DNA from: PALSA-610 sp038213435
GTDB taxonomy: Bacteria > Actinomycetota > Acidimicrobiia > IMCC26256 > PALSA-610
Assembly (NCBI GenBank): GCA_038213435.1
Contig: JBBQTI010000015.1
Location: forward strand, 18,340-82,339
Direction of reading: 5' to 3'
Length of the DNA: 64,000 bases
Below, one piece after another: positions 1-7,452 of the stretch. The stretch's first letter is position 1. Each line of letters begins with the position of its first letter. Under the pieces are notes generated by a model, which made no database searches, was not told the DNA's origin, and saw only the letters and a program-made list of their open reading frames with translations. A program made the position numbers and the translations under genes.

Positions 1-236
1 TGACCGTCGTCTCGACGATGCACGATCTCACCTTGGCTGCGCAATACGGCGACCGGCTCGTCCTCATCCGCGAGGGACGCGTCGTGTGTGAAGGAGACGC
101 CGCCGAGGTCATGACCTCCGAGAACCTCGAGCGCTACTTCGGAGCACGCGTTGCTGTGATCGACGGGCCGTACGGCCGTGCCATCGTTCCGCACCGATCA
201 CCACGAGAGGAGCAGTGTGCCGACCGAACCGACTGA
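1..236 (+). CDS. ABC transporter ATP-binding protein, C-terminal part (corrinoid/siderophore type)
   Basis: The frame is open from base 3 and the gene starts before the window. The visible 77 residues begin TVVSTMHDLTLAAQYGDRLV, which is the H-loop (switch His) region of BtuD/FecE-type import ATPases, followed by the usual tail with REGRVVCEGDAAEVM. Such subunits energise uptake of cobalamin, cobinamide or iron chelates with a membrane permease and a binding protein. The last 20 bases overlap the start of cobO, and the rest of the operon salvages corrinoids. A corrinoid substrate is therefore the best inference, but the signature motifs that would support it lie outside the window. Confidence 0.85.
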   Translation, partial: TVVSTMHDLTLAAQYGDRLVLIREGRVVCEGDAAEVMTSENLERYFGARVAVIDGPYGRAIVPHRSPREEQCADRTD

Positions 237-792
237 GCCTCCCACCACGCACGAGCTTCCACCGCAAACGCACCCGGCGAAGTCGATCGTGCTCGTCCAC
301 ACCGGTGACGGCAAAGGAAAGTCGACGGCCGCCTTCGGGGTCATGATCCGGGCGATCGCGCGCGGATGGCAGGTCGCCGTCGTGCAGTTCCTGAAGTCCG
401 GGACCTGGCGCGTCGGCGAGGAAGAGGTCGGAAAGCGGCTCGGCGTCGACTGGTGGTCGATCGGCGAAGGATTCACTTGGGATTCGGACGACCTGACCCG
501 CGACGAGGCGATGGCGCGCGAGGCATGGAAGCACGCGAGGTCGGTGATCGAGGCGGGGACGCATCGTCTCGTCGTCCTCGACGAGATCACCTATCCGATG
601 AACTGGTCCTGGATCGACACCGACGAGGTTGTCGCGACGATGCGCGATCGGCCCGAGTCGGTCAGCATCGTCGCGACCGGGAGGGACGCGCCGGCGGCGC
701 TGATCGACGTCGCCGACACGGTCACGGAGATGCGCAAGGTCAAGCACGCGTACGACGTCGGGATCGTCGCCAAGAAAGGCATCGACTACTGA
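217..792 (+). CDS. cobO: cob(I)yrinic acid a,c-diamide adenosyltransferase (CobO/CobA type)
   Basis: Transfers the 5'-deoxyadenosyl group of ATP to cobalt of reduced corrinoids in the cytoplasm. The 191-residue product has a P-loop, HTGDGKGKSTAAFG, near residue 30, then VVQFLKSG, the VLDEITYPMNW segment and the C-terminal ATGRDAP motif, all typical of the CobA/CobO family. The GTG at 217 is preferred over the longer frame from 178 because GAGAGGAG (205-212) sits just upstream. It overlaps the ABC ATPase by 20 bases and ends in a TGATG overlap with cbiZ, so it is translationally linked to both. Family assignment is firm; substrate range is inferred. Confidence 0.93.
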   Translation: MPTEPTEPPTTHELPPQTHPAKSIVLVHTGDGKGKSTAAFGVMIRAIARGWQVAVVQFLKSGTWRVGEEEVGKRLGVDWWSIGEGFTWDSDDLTRDEAMAREAWKHARSVIEAGTHRLVVLDEITYPMNWSWIDTDEVVATMRDRPESVSIVATGRDAPAALIDVADTVTEMRKVKHAYDVGIVAKKGIDY

Positions 793-1427
793 TGACGGCC
801 TTTTCGAAAGGCCGGCACTCGTGTGACGGCACGGCCTTTCCGGTGCTCGTCTGGCGATTCTCGTCACCGATGCTCGCGATCTCGTCGGCCCCGGTCGGCG
901 GGGGCATCGGGACCCGGTCGTGGGTCCTGAACGCGCAGGTACCGCGCAACTACACGCGCACCGATCTGTCCGAGCACATCCGCGAGATCGCGACCGCGAA
1001 CGGATGTGCCGGTGACGGCGTCGGCATGCTGACCGCGGCGACCGTCGACGCGGTGAGCTCGGCGTCCGAAGCGGGCTGCGACGCCTGGGTGACCGTCGGG
1101 CTGCGGTTGGTCACCTGGGCCGCCGACACCGACGACCGCGCCTGCGAATGGACGCCGGGAACCATCAACGTGGTCGCGCGCCTCCCGGTGCGGTGCACCG
1201 AGGCCGCGCTGGTCAACGCGGTGATGACCGCCACCGAGGCGAAGACGCAAGCGTTGTTCGAGCGCCAGGTGCCGGGCACGGGTACCGCGAGCGACGCGGT
1301 GTGCATCGTGTGCCCGGCGTCCGGCGCCGCGGTTCCGTTCGCGGGCCCGCGTTCGGAGCTCGGTGCCGCGCTCGCGCGCGTCGTGCACGCGGCCGTCGCG
1401 GGGGGAATCCGCGGAGGTGAGCGGTGA
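792..1427 (+). CDS. cbiZ: adenosylcobinamide amidohydrolase (CbiZ)
   Basis: CbiZ enzymes cut the aminopropanol side arm of adenosylcobinamide or adenosylpseudocobalamin to give adenosylcobyric acid, which CbiB then rebuilds. The 211-residue product shows the family pattern: SSAPVGGGIG near residue 35, NYTRTDLSEH, the GMLTAATV segment and a C-terminal FAGPRSELG. The ATG overlaps the cobO stop (TGATG), and its stop overlaps the cobU GTG. CbiZ next to cobD/cbiB indicates salvage and remodelling of foreign corrinoids rather than de novo synthesis. Identity rests on motif recall without an alignment. Confidence 0.82.
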   Translation: MTAFSKGRHSCDGTAFPVLVWRFSSPMLAISSAPVGGGIGTRSWVLNAQVPRNYTRTDLSEHIREIATANGCAGDGVGMLTAATVDAVSSASEAGCDAWVTVGLRLVTWAADTDDRACEWTPGTINVVARLPVRCTEAALVNAVMTATEAKTQALFERQVPGTGTASDAVCIVCPASGAAVPFAGPRSELGAALARVVHAAVAGGIRGGER

Positions 1428-1918
1428 TCGTGCTCGTGCTGGGCGGGACGCGCTCGGGCAAGTCGGAGGTGGCCGAACGCGTCGCGTCGGAGTTCGGCGC
1501 GGCGGTGACCTACGTCGCGACCGCGCGGTACGAGCCCGACGATGCCGATTTCGGGCGCCGGATCGACGCGCACCGCCGGCGCCGGCCCTCGGCGTGGCAC
1601 ACCGTCGAGGAACCGCGCGACCTACCGTCGGTGCTGGCCGCGATCGACGGCACCGCGGTGGTGGACTCGCTCGGGACCTGGCTCGCGAACGCGCCCGAGT
1701 TCGCGGCCGATGTACCGGGATTGTGCGACGCGCTCGCGGCCTTTCCTGGCAATGTCGTGGTCGTCTCGGAAGAGGTCAGTCTCTCGTTGTTGCCCGTGGC
1801 CGACGTGGCGCGGCGGTTCGTCGATGCCCTGGGCGGCTGCAACGCCGCGGTCGCGCGCGTCGCCGATCGGGTATTGCTCGTCGTCGCAGGTCGTACGCTC
1901 GAGCTCGGCCACGACTGA
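1424..1918 (+). CDS. cobU: adenosylcobinamide kinase / adenosylcobinamide-phosphate guanylyltransferase
   Basis: CobU phosphorylates adenosylcobinamide and then attaches GMP, making adenosylcobinamide-GDP for CobS. The 164-residue protein opens with the Walker A motif LGGTRSGKS. It has the RIDAHRRRRPSAWHTVEEP segment carrying the His that is guanylylated in the family, and the VDSLGTWLAN motif. The GTG start at 1424 overlaps the cbiZ stop (GTGA) and has GGAGGTG at 1413-1419. It is six bases upstream of cobS. Length and motifs fit a complete enzyme. Confidence 0.93.
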   Translation: MIVLVLGGTRSGKSEVAERVASEFGAAVTYVATARYEPDDADFGRRIDAHRRRRPSAWHTVEEPRDLPSVLAAIDGTAVVDSLGTWLANAPEFAADVPGLCDALAAFPGNVVVVSEEVSLSLLPVADVARRFVDALGGCNAAVARVADRVLLVVAGRTLELGHD

Positions 1919-1924
1919 GATCCG

Positions 1925-2626
1925 ATGCGGGACGCGTTCGCACTGCTCACGACGTTCGGTAGGCGGGGCGGCCGGTTGCGAGCCGGTGCGCTCGCGTGGT
2001 TCCCGTTGGTCGGAGTCGCGCTCGGCGCCGGTCTCGGCTGCGTCTGGTGGGCATCGGACCAGCTGTGGCCCCGTCTCGTCGCCGGCGCGCTGACGGTTAC
2101 GGCCGACCTCGCGATGACGGGCGCGCTCCACCTCGACGGCCTCGCCGACGCCGCCGACGGGCTGCTTCCGCACGCGCCGCGCGCGCGGCGGCTCGAGATC
2201 ATGCGCGAACCCGGCGTCGGTGCGTTCGCGGTCGCGGTCGTCGGCATCGTCCTGCTGCTACGCGTGACGGCCCTCGGTGCGCGCGCACCGAGCGTCGCGC
2301 TGCTCGCCGGAATCTGGTGCGCGGCGCGCGCGGTTGTCGCTTCAGTCCCGCGGTTCGTGCCGTACGCGCGCGAGGCGGGCATCGCGTCGCCGCTCATCGA
2401 TGGCGCGCCGGGCTGGCCGGCACTGCTCGTCGTGCCCGCGGCCGGCCTCGCAGCGCTCGGCGCCGGCATCGCAGGCGCAGTCGCGGTCGCCGCGGGCACG
2501 CTCGCCGCGGTCGGCGTCGTCGCGCTGGCCCGGCGACGGCTCGGCGGATTCACCGGCGACGTCCTCGGGGCGGCGATCGTCGCCGCCGAGACGCTCGCGC
2601 TCGTCGTGGCGGCGGCGAAATGGTGA
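1925..2626 (+). CDS. cobS: adenosylcobinamide-GDP ribazoletransferase
   Basis: CobS is the integral membrane cobalamin synthase that joins adenosylcobinamide-GDP with alpha-ribazole or its phosphate. The 233-residue protein carries the family motif GALHLDGLADAADGLLP near residues 64-80 (Asp-rich, metal binding) and several hydrophobic segments, with Ala/Val-rich helices filling the last third. It starts six bases after cobU and its 3' end overlaps cobD. The last residues, LALVVAAAKW, are hydrophobic up to the stop. Confidence 0.92.
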   Translation: MRDAFALLTTFGRRGGRLRAGALAWFPLVGVALGAGLGCVWWASDQLWPRLVAGALTVTADLAMTGALHLDGLADAADGLLPHAPRARRLEIMREPGVGAFAVAVVGIVLLLRVTALGARAPSVALLAGIWCAARAVVASVPRFVPYAREAGIASPLIDGAPGWPALLVVPAAGLAALGAGIAGAVAVAAGTLAAVGVVALARRRLGGFTGDVLGAAIVAAETLALVVAAAKW

Positions 2627-3525
2627 GCACCAGCTTCGCCCGGCGGGCGCGGCTCGTCGCGCTCGGTCTGTTGATCGACCGGTCAATCGGTGAGCCGCCC
2701 GATCGCGTGCATCCCGTCGCGGCCTTCGGTTCGCTCATGCAGTGGATCGAGCGCGTCGTGTACGCCGACGACGGCGCGGCCGGATGCGCGTACACCGCGA
2801 TCGGTGTCGGCGTCGGCGCGGCCGTGGGTGCGATGGCGCGCACACCGGTGATCGCGGTCGCGACCACGTCGGCCGGCCGCGAGCTGCGGATGGCGGCGAC
2901 GCGCGTGCGCGACGAACTGCGCGCCGGCGACGTGCCACGGGCGCGCATGCTCCTACCCGCGCTCGTCGGACGCGATCCTGCCGCGCTCGACGAGCCCGGC
3001 ATCGCCGCGGCAGTAGTCGAGTCGCTCGCCGAGAACAGCGTCGACGCAGTCGTCGCGCCCGCGTTCTGGGGAGTCGCGGGCGGTGCACCGGCCGCGGGCG
3101 CGTATCGAGCGATCAACACCATGGATGCGATGGTCGGTCACCGGTCACCGCGCTATGCGCGCTTCGGCTGGTCGGCCGCTCGCCTCGACGACCTCGCCAA
3201 CTACGTTCCCGCGCGCCTCACCGCCCTGCTGGTCGCGCTGGTACGGCCCCGCCGCGCTCCGCACGTCGTGCGCGCCGTGGCCACCCAGGCCGGCGCCCAT
3301 CCCTCGCCCAATGCCGGTGTCGCGGAGGCGGCCTTCGCCGGCGCGCTCGGCGTCGAGCTGGGAGGAACAGTTCACTACGGCGCGCGCGTCGAGGATCGAC
3401 CGCGGCTCGGTGCCGGCCCGAGGCCAGGAGCCGGCGACATCGATCGCGCGATCGAGCTCGCATCACACGTCGAGCTCGCGCTCGTGGCGCTGCTGGCCGG
3501 CTCGAGCCTTGGAGGTCGCAGATGA
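2620..3525 (+). CDS. cobD: adenosylcobinamide-phosphate synthase (CobD/CbiB)
   Basis: Membrane enzyme that attaches (R)-1-amino-2-propanol phosphate, or the free amino alcohol, to adenosylcobyric acid. The 301-residue product has LLIDRSIGEPPDRVHPVAAF near its start, ENSVDAVVAPAFWG in the middle, then YRAINTMDAMVGHRSPRY and LDDLANYVPARLTALL, all hallmarks of CbiB. The ATG at 2620 overlaps the cobS stop; a GTG one codon later is also possible. With cbiZ in the same operon it completes a cut-and-rebuild route for salvaged corrinoids. The end overlaps the next gene by four bases. Confidence 0.92.
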   Translation: MVSTSFARRARLVALGLLIDRSIGEPPDRVHPVAAFGSLMQWIERVVYADDGAAGCAYTAIGVGVGAAVGAMARTPVIAVATTSAGRELRMAATRVRDELRAGDVPRARMLLPALVGRDPAALDEPGIAAAVVESLAENSVDAVVAPAFWGVAGGAPAAGAYRAINTMDAMVGHRSPRYARFGWSAARLDDLANYVPARLTALLVALVRPRRAPHVVRAVATQAGAHPSPNAGVAEAAFAGALGVELGGTVHYGARVEDRPRLGAGPRPGAGDIDRAIELASHVELALVALLAGSSLGGRR

Positions 3526-5006
3526 TCACCGGTATCGACACGATCCTGTTCGACGTCGGTGGCACCCTCGTCGCCGAGGCGCCCGCGGCGACGCCGGTCG
3601 GCGAGCTGATCGCGGAGCCGTTGCCCGGGGTCGTCGATGCGTTACGAGCGCTTGCGCCGCATTACCGACTTGGTGCCGTCACCGACACCGCGGTCATGGA
3701 CGGGGCCGCGGTGCGCGCCCTGCTCGCACCTGTCGGGCTCGACGCACTGCTCGAGATCGTGGTGACGTCGAGCGACGTCGGCGCCTCGAAGCCCGATCCG
3801 CGGGTCGTGCACGAGGCGTTGCGACGGCTCGGCGCGGACGCGAGTCGTTCTTTGCTCATCGGCGATCGCGACGTCGATCGCGACGCGGCCGCCGTGGCCG
3901 GGGTCGCGTTCGTCGCGACCGACGCCGGGCTCGTCGACGCCCTCGCCCGCGCGTCGTTGCTCCGAGCCGGTGCGTTCGGCGACGCGGCGAGCCGAGTCGC
4001 TCCCGTCGACGAGGGCAGGCGCGCCGAGGCGTTCGCGCGCCACGAGCAGCTCACCAAGCCGAGCGGATCGCTCGGTCGACTGGAGGCACTCGGCGCACGG
4101 CTCGCCGCGATCACCGCGTCGTGCCCGCCGCCGATTCCGACACGTCCCGCGGTCGTCGTCTTCGCCGGCGATCACGGCGTCGTCGCCTCGGGCGTCACAC
4201 CATGGCCCCAAGAGGTCACCGCGCAGATGGTGTCGAACTTCGCCTCGGGCGGAGCCGCTATCAACGTGATCGCTCGCTACACCGGCGCGTCCGTACACGT
4301 CGTCGACGTCGGCGTCGGCTCCGACATCACGCACCTCACCGGCATTCGACACCACAAAGTTCTCTCCGCCACGGCCGACCTGTCGCGCGGCCCCGCGATG
4401 TCGACCGCCGACGCGTGCGACGCGCTCGACGTCGGCGCGCGCGTCGCGAGCGAGCTTGTCGCTTCGGGTCACGACCTGCTCGTCACGGGTGAGATGGGGA
4501 TCGGTAACACGACCGCCGCGGCGGCGCTCGTCGCGTGCTTCACCTCAGCCGATCCGGCGACGGTCACGGGCCGAGGCACCGGCATCGACGACACAATGCT
4601 CGCGCACAAGCAGGAGATCGTCGCCGGCGCGTCGGCGCGGGCAAGTCGATGGCTCGATCCCGTCTCGGTGCTCGCCGAGGTGGGTGGCCTCGAGATCGCG
4701 GCGCTGGCGGGTTTCATCGTCGGCGGAGCCGCAGCGCGTGTCCCCGTCGTGGTCGACGGTCTGATCACCTGCGCCGCGCTCCTCGTCGCGGAGGCGCTCG
4801 TCCCGCGCGTGCGCGACCGTTGCATCGCCGGCCATCGCTCCGTCGAGCCCGGCGCGAGCGCGACGCTCTCCTACCTCGGCCTCGACCCGCTCCTCGATCT
4901 CGACCTGCGGCTCGGCGAGGGCACCGGTGGTTGCCTGGCCATCCCACTCGTACTGTGCGCGGCCGCCGTGCTCTCGGAGATGGCGACGTTCGCCGACCTC
5001 GGCTGA
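3522..5006 (+). CDS. cobT: fusion of HAD-superfamily hydrolase and CobT phosphoribosyltransferase
   Basis: One uninterrupted 494-residue frame carries two domains. Residues about 4-150 are a HAD hydrolase: FDVGGTL (motif I), VVTSSD (II), ASKPDP (III) and IGDRDVDRDAA (IV). The second motif I Asp is Gly, a variant seen in some active HAD phosphatases. Residues about 165-494 are CobT: LTKPSGSLGRLE, FAGDHGV, GEMGIGNTTAAAAL, GHRSVEP and the active-site region LGEGTGGCLA. CobT makes alpha-ribazole 5'-phosphate from a benzimidazole and nicotinate mononucleotide. No separate CobC-type phosphatase is seen here, so the HAD part may remove that phosphate; this is an inference. The ATG overlaps the cobD stop (ATGA) and GGAGG lies at 3511-3515. 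Confidence 0.9.
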   Translation: MITGIDTILFDVGGTLVAEAPAATPVGELIAEPLPGVVDALRALAPHYRLGAVTDTAVMDGAAVRALLAPVGLDALLEIVVTSSDVGASKPDPRVVHEALRRLGADASRSLLIGDRDVDRDAAAVAGVAFVATDAGLVDALARASLLRAGAFGDAASRVAPVDEGRRAEAFARHEQLTKPSGSLGRLEALGARLAAITASCPPPIPTRPAVVVFAGDHGVVASGVTPWPQEVTAQMVSNFASGGAAINVIARYTGASVHVVDVGVGSDITHLTGIRHHKVLSATADLSRGPAMSTADACDALDVGARVASELVASGHDLLVTGEMGIGNTTAAAALVACFTSADPATVTGRGTGIDDTMLAHKQEIVAGASARASRWLDPVSVLAEVGGLEIAALAGFIVGGAAARVPVVVDGLITCAALLVAEALVPRVRDRCIAGHRSVEPGASATLSYLGLDPLLDLDLRLGEGTGGCLAIPLVLCAAAVLSEMATFADLG

Positions 5007-5372
5007 AAATCGCTCAGACGATGATGCTCACCCGCAATGCACGATCCGGCACGCACCAAGCCATGACCCAACGCATCCCTGCCCCCCTTGACGCCAAACC
5101 CGACTTCTAAACTCCGAGCACGAAGCGTGGCATTCGCGGCCACGCACCGTCAAGAGCCCTCGTCAGACCGGGCGCGGTGGAGAAGGAACGGAGCCTGATC
5201 TCGGCCGGGTCCGGACGGGGGAGCCAGACGCGGCCGAGATGCAAGGCGTCGTACTCGAGTCTGCACACGCCGGATGGGGCGGGCCTGAGAGCTGGGTCAC
5301 GAATCCCTGAGTCCGTGATCGCGGCAACACCACTGCGGCAACAGCCGGGTCGGACTGCGGCCACGGCGCGCG

Positions 5373-5404
5373 GCGATGCCCCCGGCGGGGGCGAGGGGCA
5401 TCGC
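5373..5404. repeat. 10-bp perfect inverted repeat (hairpin)
   Basis: GCGATGCCCC at 5373-5382 pairs exactly with GGGGCATCGC at 5395-5404 across a 12-base loop. It is followed by only three T residues, so it is not a classical intrinsic terminator, although it lies downstream of the cob operon and could act as one or as an RNA end. Confidence 0.6.
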
Positions 5405-5470
5405 TTTGGGGCCATCCGGGCCGAGCGGGCCGAGCGGGTGTCCCGAGGTCACAAAAGATACGCACGGCCG

Positions 5471-5500
5471 CGTCACCAATTCGTGACGACCTGCAGGTCG
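5471..5500. repeat. two adjacent palindromes
   Basis: CGTCAC (5471-5476) and GTGACG (5483-5488) form an inverted repeat around CAATTC. It runs directly into the perfect 14-bp palindrome CGACCTGCAGGTCG at 5487-5500. The arrangement resembles paired protein-binding sites. No adjacent regulator gene identifies a partner. Confidence 0.55.
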
Positions 5501-5526
5501 GGTGTGATTGCGGACGCGCCGACAGG

Positions 5527-5569
5527 TTATCCACAGGAAAGACACAATGTTGTCCTCTTCTTACGCACA
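5527..5569 (+). other. DnaA-box-like words
   Basis: TTATCCACA at 5527-5535 matches the DnaA box consensus TTATNCACA exactly. TTACGCACA at 5561-5569 differs from it by one base and has the same orientation. They sit in a slightly AT-richer patch. Two words are too few to call a replication origin, and dnaA/dnaN are not in the window. Confidence 0.35.
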
Positions 5570-5610
5570 GCCTCGATGGCGCACACTCGAAGCTGTGCAT
5601 GCCGGTCGAC

Positions 5611-5648
5611 GGTGACGGCCCCTCACCCCACCCGCTGGGGCCGTCGCC
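5611..5648. repeat. hairpin upstream of the PAP2 gene
   Basis: GACGGCCCC (5614-5622) pairs with GGGGCCGTC (5637-5645) around a 14-base loop, and the stem can extend outward to 5611/5648. It lies about 40 bases before the GTG at 5690, so it may sit in the leader or promoter of that gene. Confidence 0.5.
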
Positions 5649-5689
5649 CGACCGCGCCCGGTTCGCAGGGTCCGGCGATACGTTGAGGT

Positions 5690-6364
5690 GTGGACGTCGC
5701 CGAGACCGATAGGACGCGGGCGTACGTGCCCGTCGCGGCTCTCGCCGGGATTTCCGGGTTCACGGCGCTCGCGATCCTGATGTGGCATTCGACGAGGCCG
5801 GAGGCTTGGGAGCGTCCGATCATCACTGCCGTCGATCGGATTCCGCTCGCGTTTTCGAATGACTTCTGGATCTCCCTCGTCGCACCGCTCCCGCTCGCGC
5901 TGACGACCATCGCGCTCGGCGGCGCGGCCGCGGCGCGCGGTCGATACCGGCTGGCGCTCGCCGGAATGGCCGGTTGCCTGGGCGCGGTGCTCGCCGCCCA
6001 GCTCGTGTTCAAGCCGCTGGTCGATCGCGTCCGCACGCGCCGTGTCGTCGGAGTGAACGAACACGTCCACCTCGCCGGGAGGATGTTCCCTTCGGCGCAC
6101 GTGACCGCGGCCGCCGCCGCGGCGATGTTCGCGTGGCTGATTCTCGATCGCCGCGCCCTGCTCACGCCCTTGCTGGTCGCGCTCCCCCTCATCGTCGGTT
6201 GCGCGGTCATCAAGCAGCAGCTCCACTACCCCGCCGACGTCGCCGGCGGCCTCCTCCTCGGGGCGACGTTGGTGTATTGCACCGTCGCAGCCGCCCGCGC
6301 CGCGGCACACGCGCACGAGCGCCCGCGAGGCGGGTATCCCGCCCCGCAGCGAGAGAGCGAATGA
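5690..6364 (+). CDS. PAP2-family membrane phosphatase
   Basis: A 224-residue integral membrane protein of the type 2 phosphatidic acid phosphatase superfamily. Hydrophobic segments alternate with the signature blocks: KPLVDRVRTRR (a variant of KxxxxxxRP), FPSAHVTAAAAA near residue 137 and HYPADVAGG near residue 183, which supply the catalytic His and Arg region. Likely substrates are lipid phosphates or undecaprenyl pyrophosphate; the sequence does not decide. Translation starts at a GTG with only a weak ribosome site. Its last residues contain a palindromic repeat (6325-6343), and its stop overlaps the next ATG (ATGA). Confidence 0.82.
   Translation: MDVAETDRTRAYVPVAALAGISGFTALAILMWHSTRPEAWERPIITAVDRIPLAFSNDFWISLVAPLPLALTTIALGGAAAARGRYRLALAGMAGCLGAVLAAQLVFKPLVDRVRTRRVVGVNEHVHLAGRMFPSAHVTAAAAAAMFAWLILDRRALLTPLLVALPLIVGCAVIKQQLHYPADVAGGLLLGATLVYCTVAAARAAAHAHERPRGGYPAPQRESE
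6325..6343 (+). repeat. 19-bp palindromic repeat, copy 1
   Basis: GCGAGGCGGGTATCCCGCC occurs here and, inverted, at 16574-16592. The core GGCGGGTATCCCGCC is an inverted repeat. Four variable bases and a second shared AGCGAG follow in both copies. This copy forms part of the C-terminal coding end of the PAP2 gene. Confidence 0.7.
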
Positions 6365-7443
6365 ATACCGTCGGAGTCGGGATGATCGGCGCCGGGATGA
6401 TCGGTCAGGGTCACGCGTACGCGCTGCGCCTGCTCGCCGAAGACGGTGAGGTCCGCCCCGTCGCGGTGACCGACTTCTCGGCCGATGCCGTGGAAGCCGC
6501 GCGAGGCATCTGCCCATTCGAACGGGTCGCGGCCGACGCCCAGGCCGTCATCGACGACCCCGACGTCGAAGCCGTCGTGATCGTCACGCCGACCACGACG
6601 CATCGTGATCTCGTCCACGCGGCCGTGTCGGCGGGCAAGCCGCTGCTGTGCGAGAAACCACTCGCGACCCGGTTCGACATCGTGCGCGACATGTGCGCGC
6701 TCGTCGGGTCATCGGGTCTCACGGCCCAGGTCGGCTTCCACTCGCGGTTTCATCCGCTCATCAACGAGCTCGTCCGCCTCGTCACCTCCGGCGAGCTCGG
6801 CGCGCCGATGGGCTACACGTTGCGCGACGACCAGTACTGGCCGACGGGTGACGTCGTGCCCGGCCACAGCTCGTGGCGTTCGCACCGTGAGCACGCGGGC
6901 GGTGGCGCGCTGCTGGAGCACTCGATCCACAGCGCCGACATACTCACCTGGCTCTTTGGGCCGGCCACGCGGGTCTACGCGCGCACGCGCAACGTATTCG
7001 GCTACGACGTCGAGGACACCGCGGTTTGCACCATCGAACACTCGTCGGGCGTCATCGGCACGCTGATCTCGATCTTCAACGGCGTACGCGGGCGCGAGGA
7101 GCGCCGGCTCGAGGTGTTCTTCGAACGGGGGGCGGTCGAGGTGACGACCGATTTCCTGGTCGGTGCCCGGGAGGACAGCTTCCTCGTTCAGCGACCCGAT
7201 CAAGAACCCGAACGGCTCGATGTGGGCGCGCTACGCGATCGGCACTTCGCAGCTGCTGGAATCGATCGACGTGACTTCTTCGTGTATCTCTATCCTGCGG
7301 CGCGCGCCTTCACGCGATCGGTTCGAGACAAGCAGCCCGCCTCCCCGACCTTTTCCGACGCGCTCGCCGCGCATGCACTCGTCGACGCCGCATATCGCTC
7401 GGTCACGAGCAATGGCGCGGTCGAGGTACACCTATCGAGTTAG
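6361..7443 (+). CDS. Gfo/Idh/MocA-family NAD(P)-dependent oxidoreductase
   Basis: A 360-residue dehydrogenase of the glucose-fructose oxidoreductase / inositol dehydrogenase family. The N-terminal Rossmann fold begins VGVGMIGAGMIGQGHA, followed by VIVTPTTTH and the hallmark CEKPLA near residues 97-102. The C-terminal domain includes the GGGALLEHSIHSADIL segment carrying a likely catalytic His. Such enzymes oxidise sugars, inositols or related polyols, and no neighbour indicates the substrate. The ATG overlaps the PAP2 stop. Confidence 0.9.
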   Translation: MNTVGVGMIGAGMIGQGHAYALRLLAEDGEVRPVAVTDFSADAVEAARGICPFERVAADAQAVIDDPDVEAVVIVTPTTTHRDLVHAAVSAGKPLLCEKPLATRFDIVRDMCALVGSSGLTAQVGFHSRFHPLINELVRLVTSGELGAPMGYTLRDDQYWPTGDVVPGHSSWRSHREHAGGGALLEHSIHSADILTWLFGPATRVYARTRNVFGYDVEDTAVCTIEHSSGVIGTLISIFNGVRGREERRLEVFFERGAVEVTTDFLVGAREDSFLVQRPDQEPERLDVGALRDRHFAAAGIDRRDFFVYLYPAARAFTRSVRDKQPASPTFSDALAAHALVDAAYRSVTSNGAVEVHLSS

Positions 7444-7452
7444 ATTGGCGCG

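Larger units (their letters stand above)
5007..5689 (+). other. 683-bp gene-free stretch after the cob operon
   Basis: No convincing coding sequence was found on either strand. Short frames here lack family motifs, a ribosome binding site or any fit to neighbouring genes. One minus-strand frame (5107-5415, 102 codons) is the longest with a sensible tail, but nothing in it is recognised. Three hairpins or palindromes and DnaA-box-like words are listed separately. The stretch probably holds the 3' end of the cob transcript and promoter elements for 5690. Confidence 0.6.

Noticed and set aside
1996..3525. Long Arg-rich upstream extension of the cobD frame and similar long antisense frames throughout
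   Set aside because: High GC leaves many shadow frames open. Their Arg/Ala/Pro-rich sequences and lack of motifs mark them as non-coding next to well-supported genes.
5107..5415. 102-codon minus-strand frame in the gene-free stretch
   Set aside because: No motif, ribosome site or fit to neighbours. Its hydrophilic, Pro/Arg-rich sequence looks like a chance open frame in GC-rich DNA.
5500..5600. Chromosomal origin of replication
   Set aside because: Only two DnaA-box-like words are present, and no dnaA, dnaN or AT-rich unwinding region is nearby.
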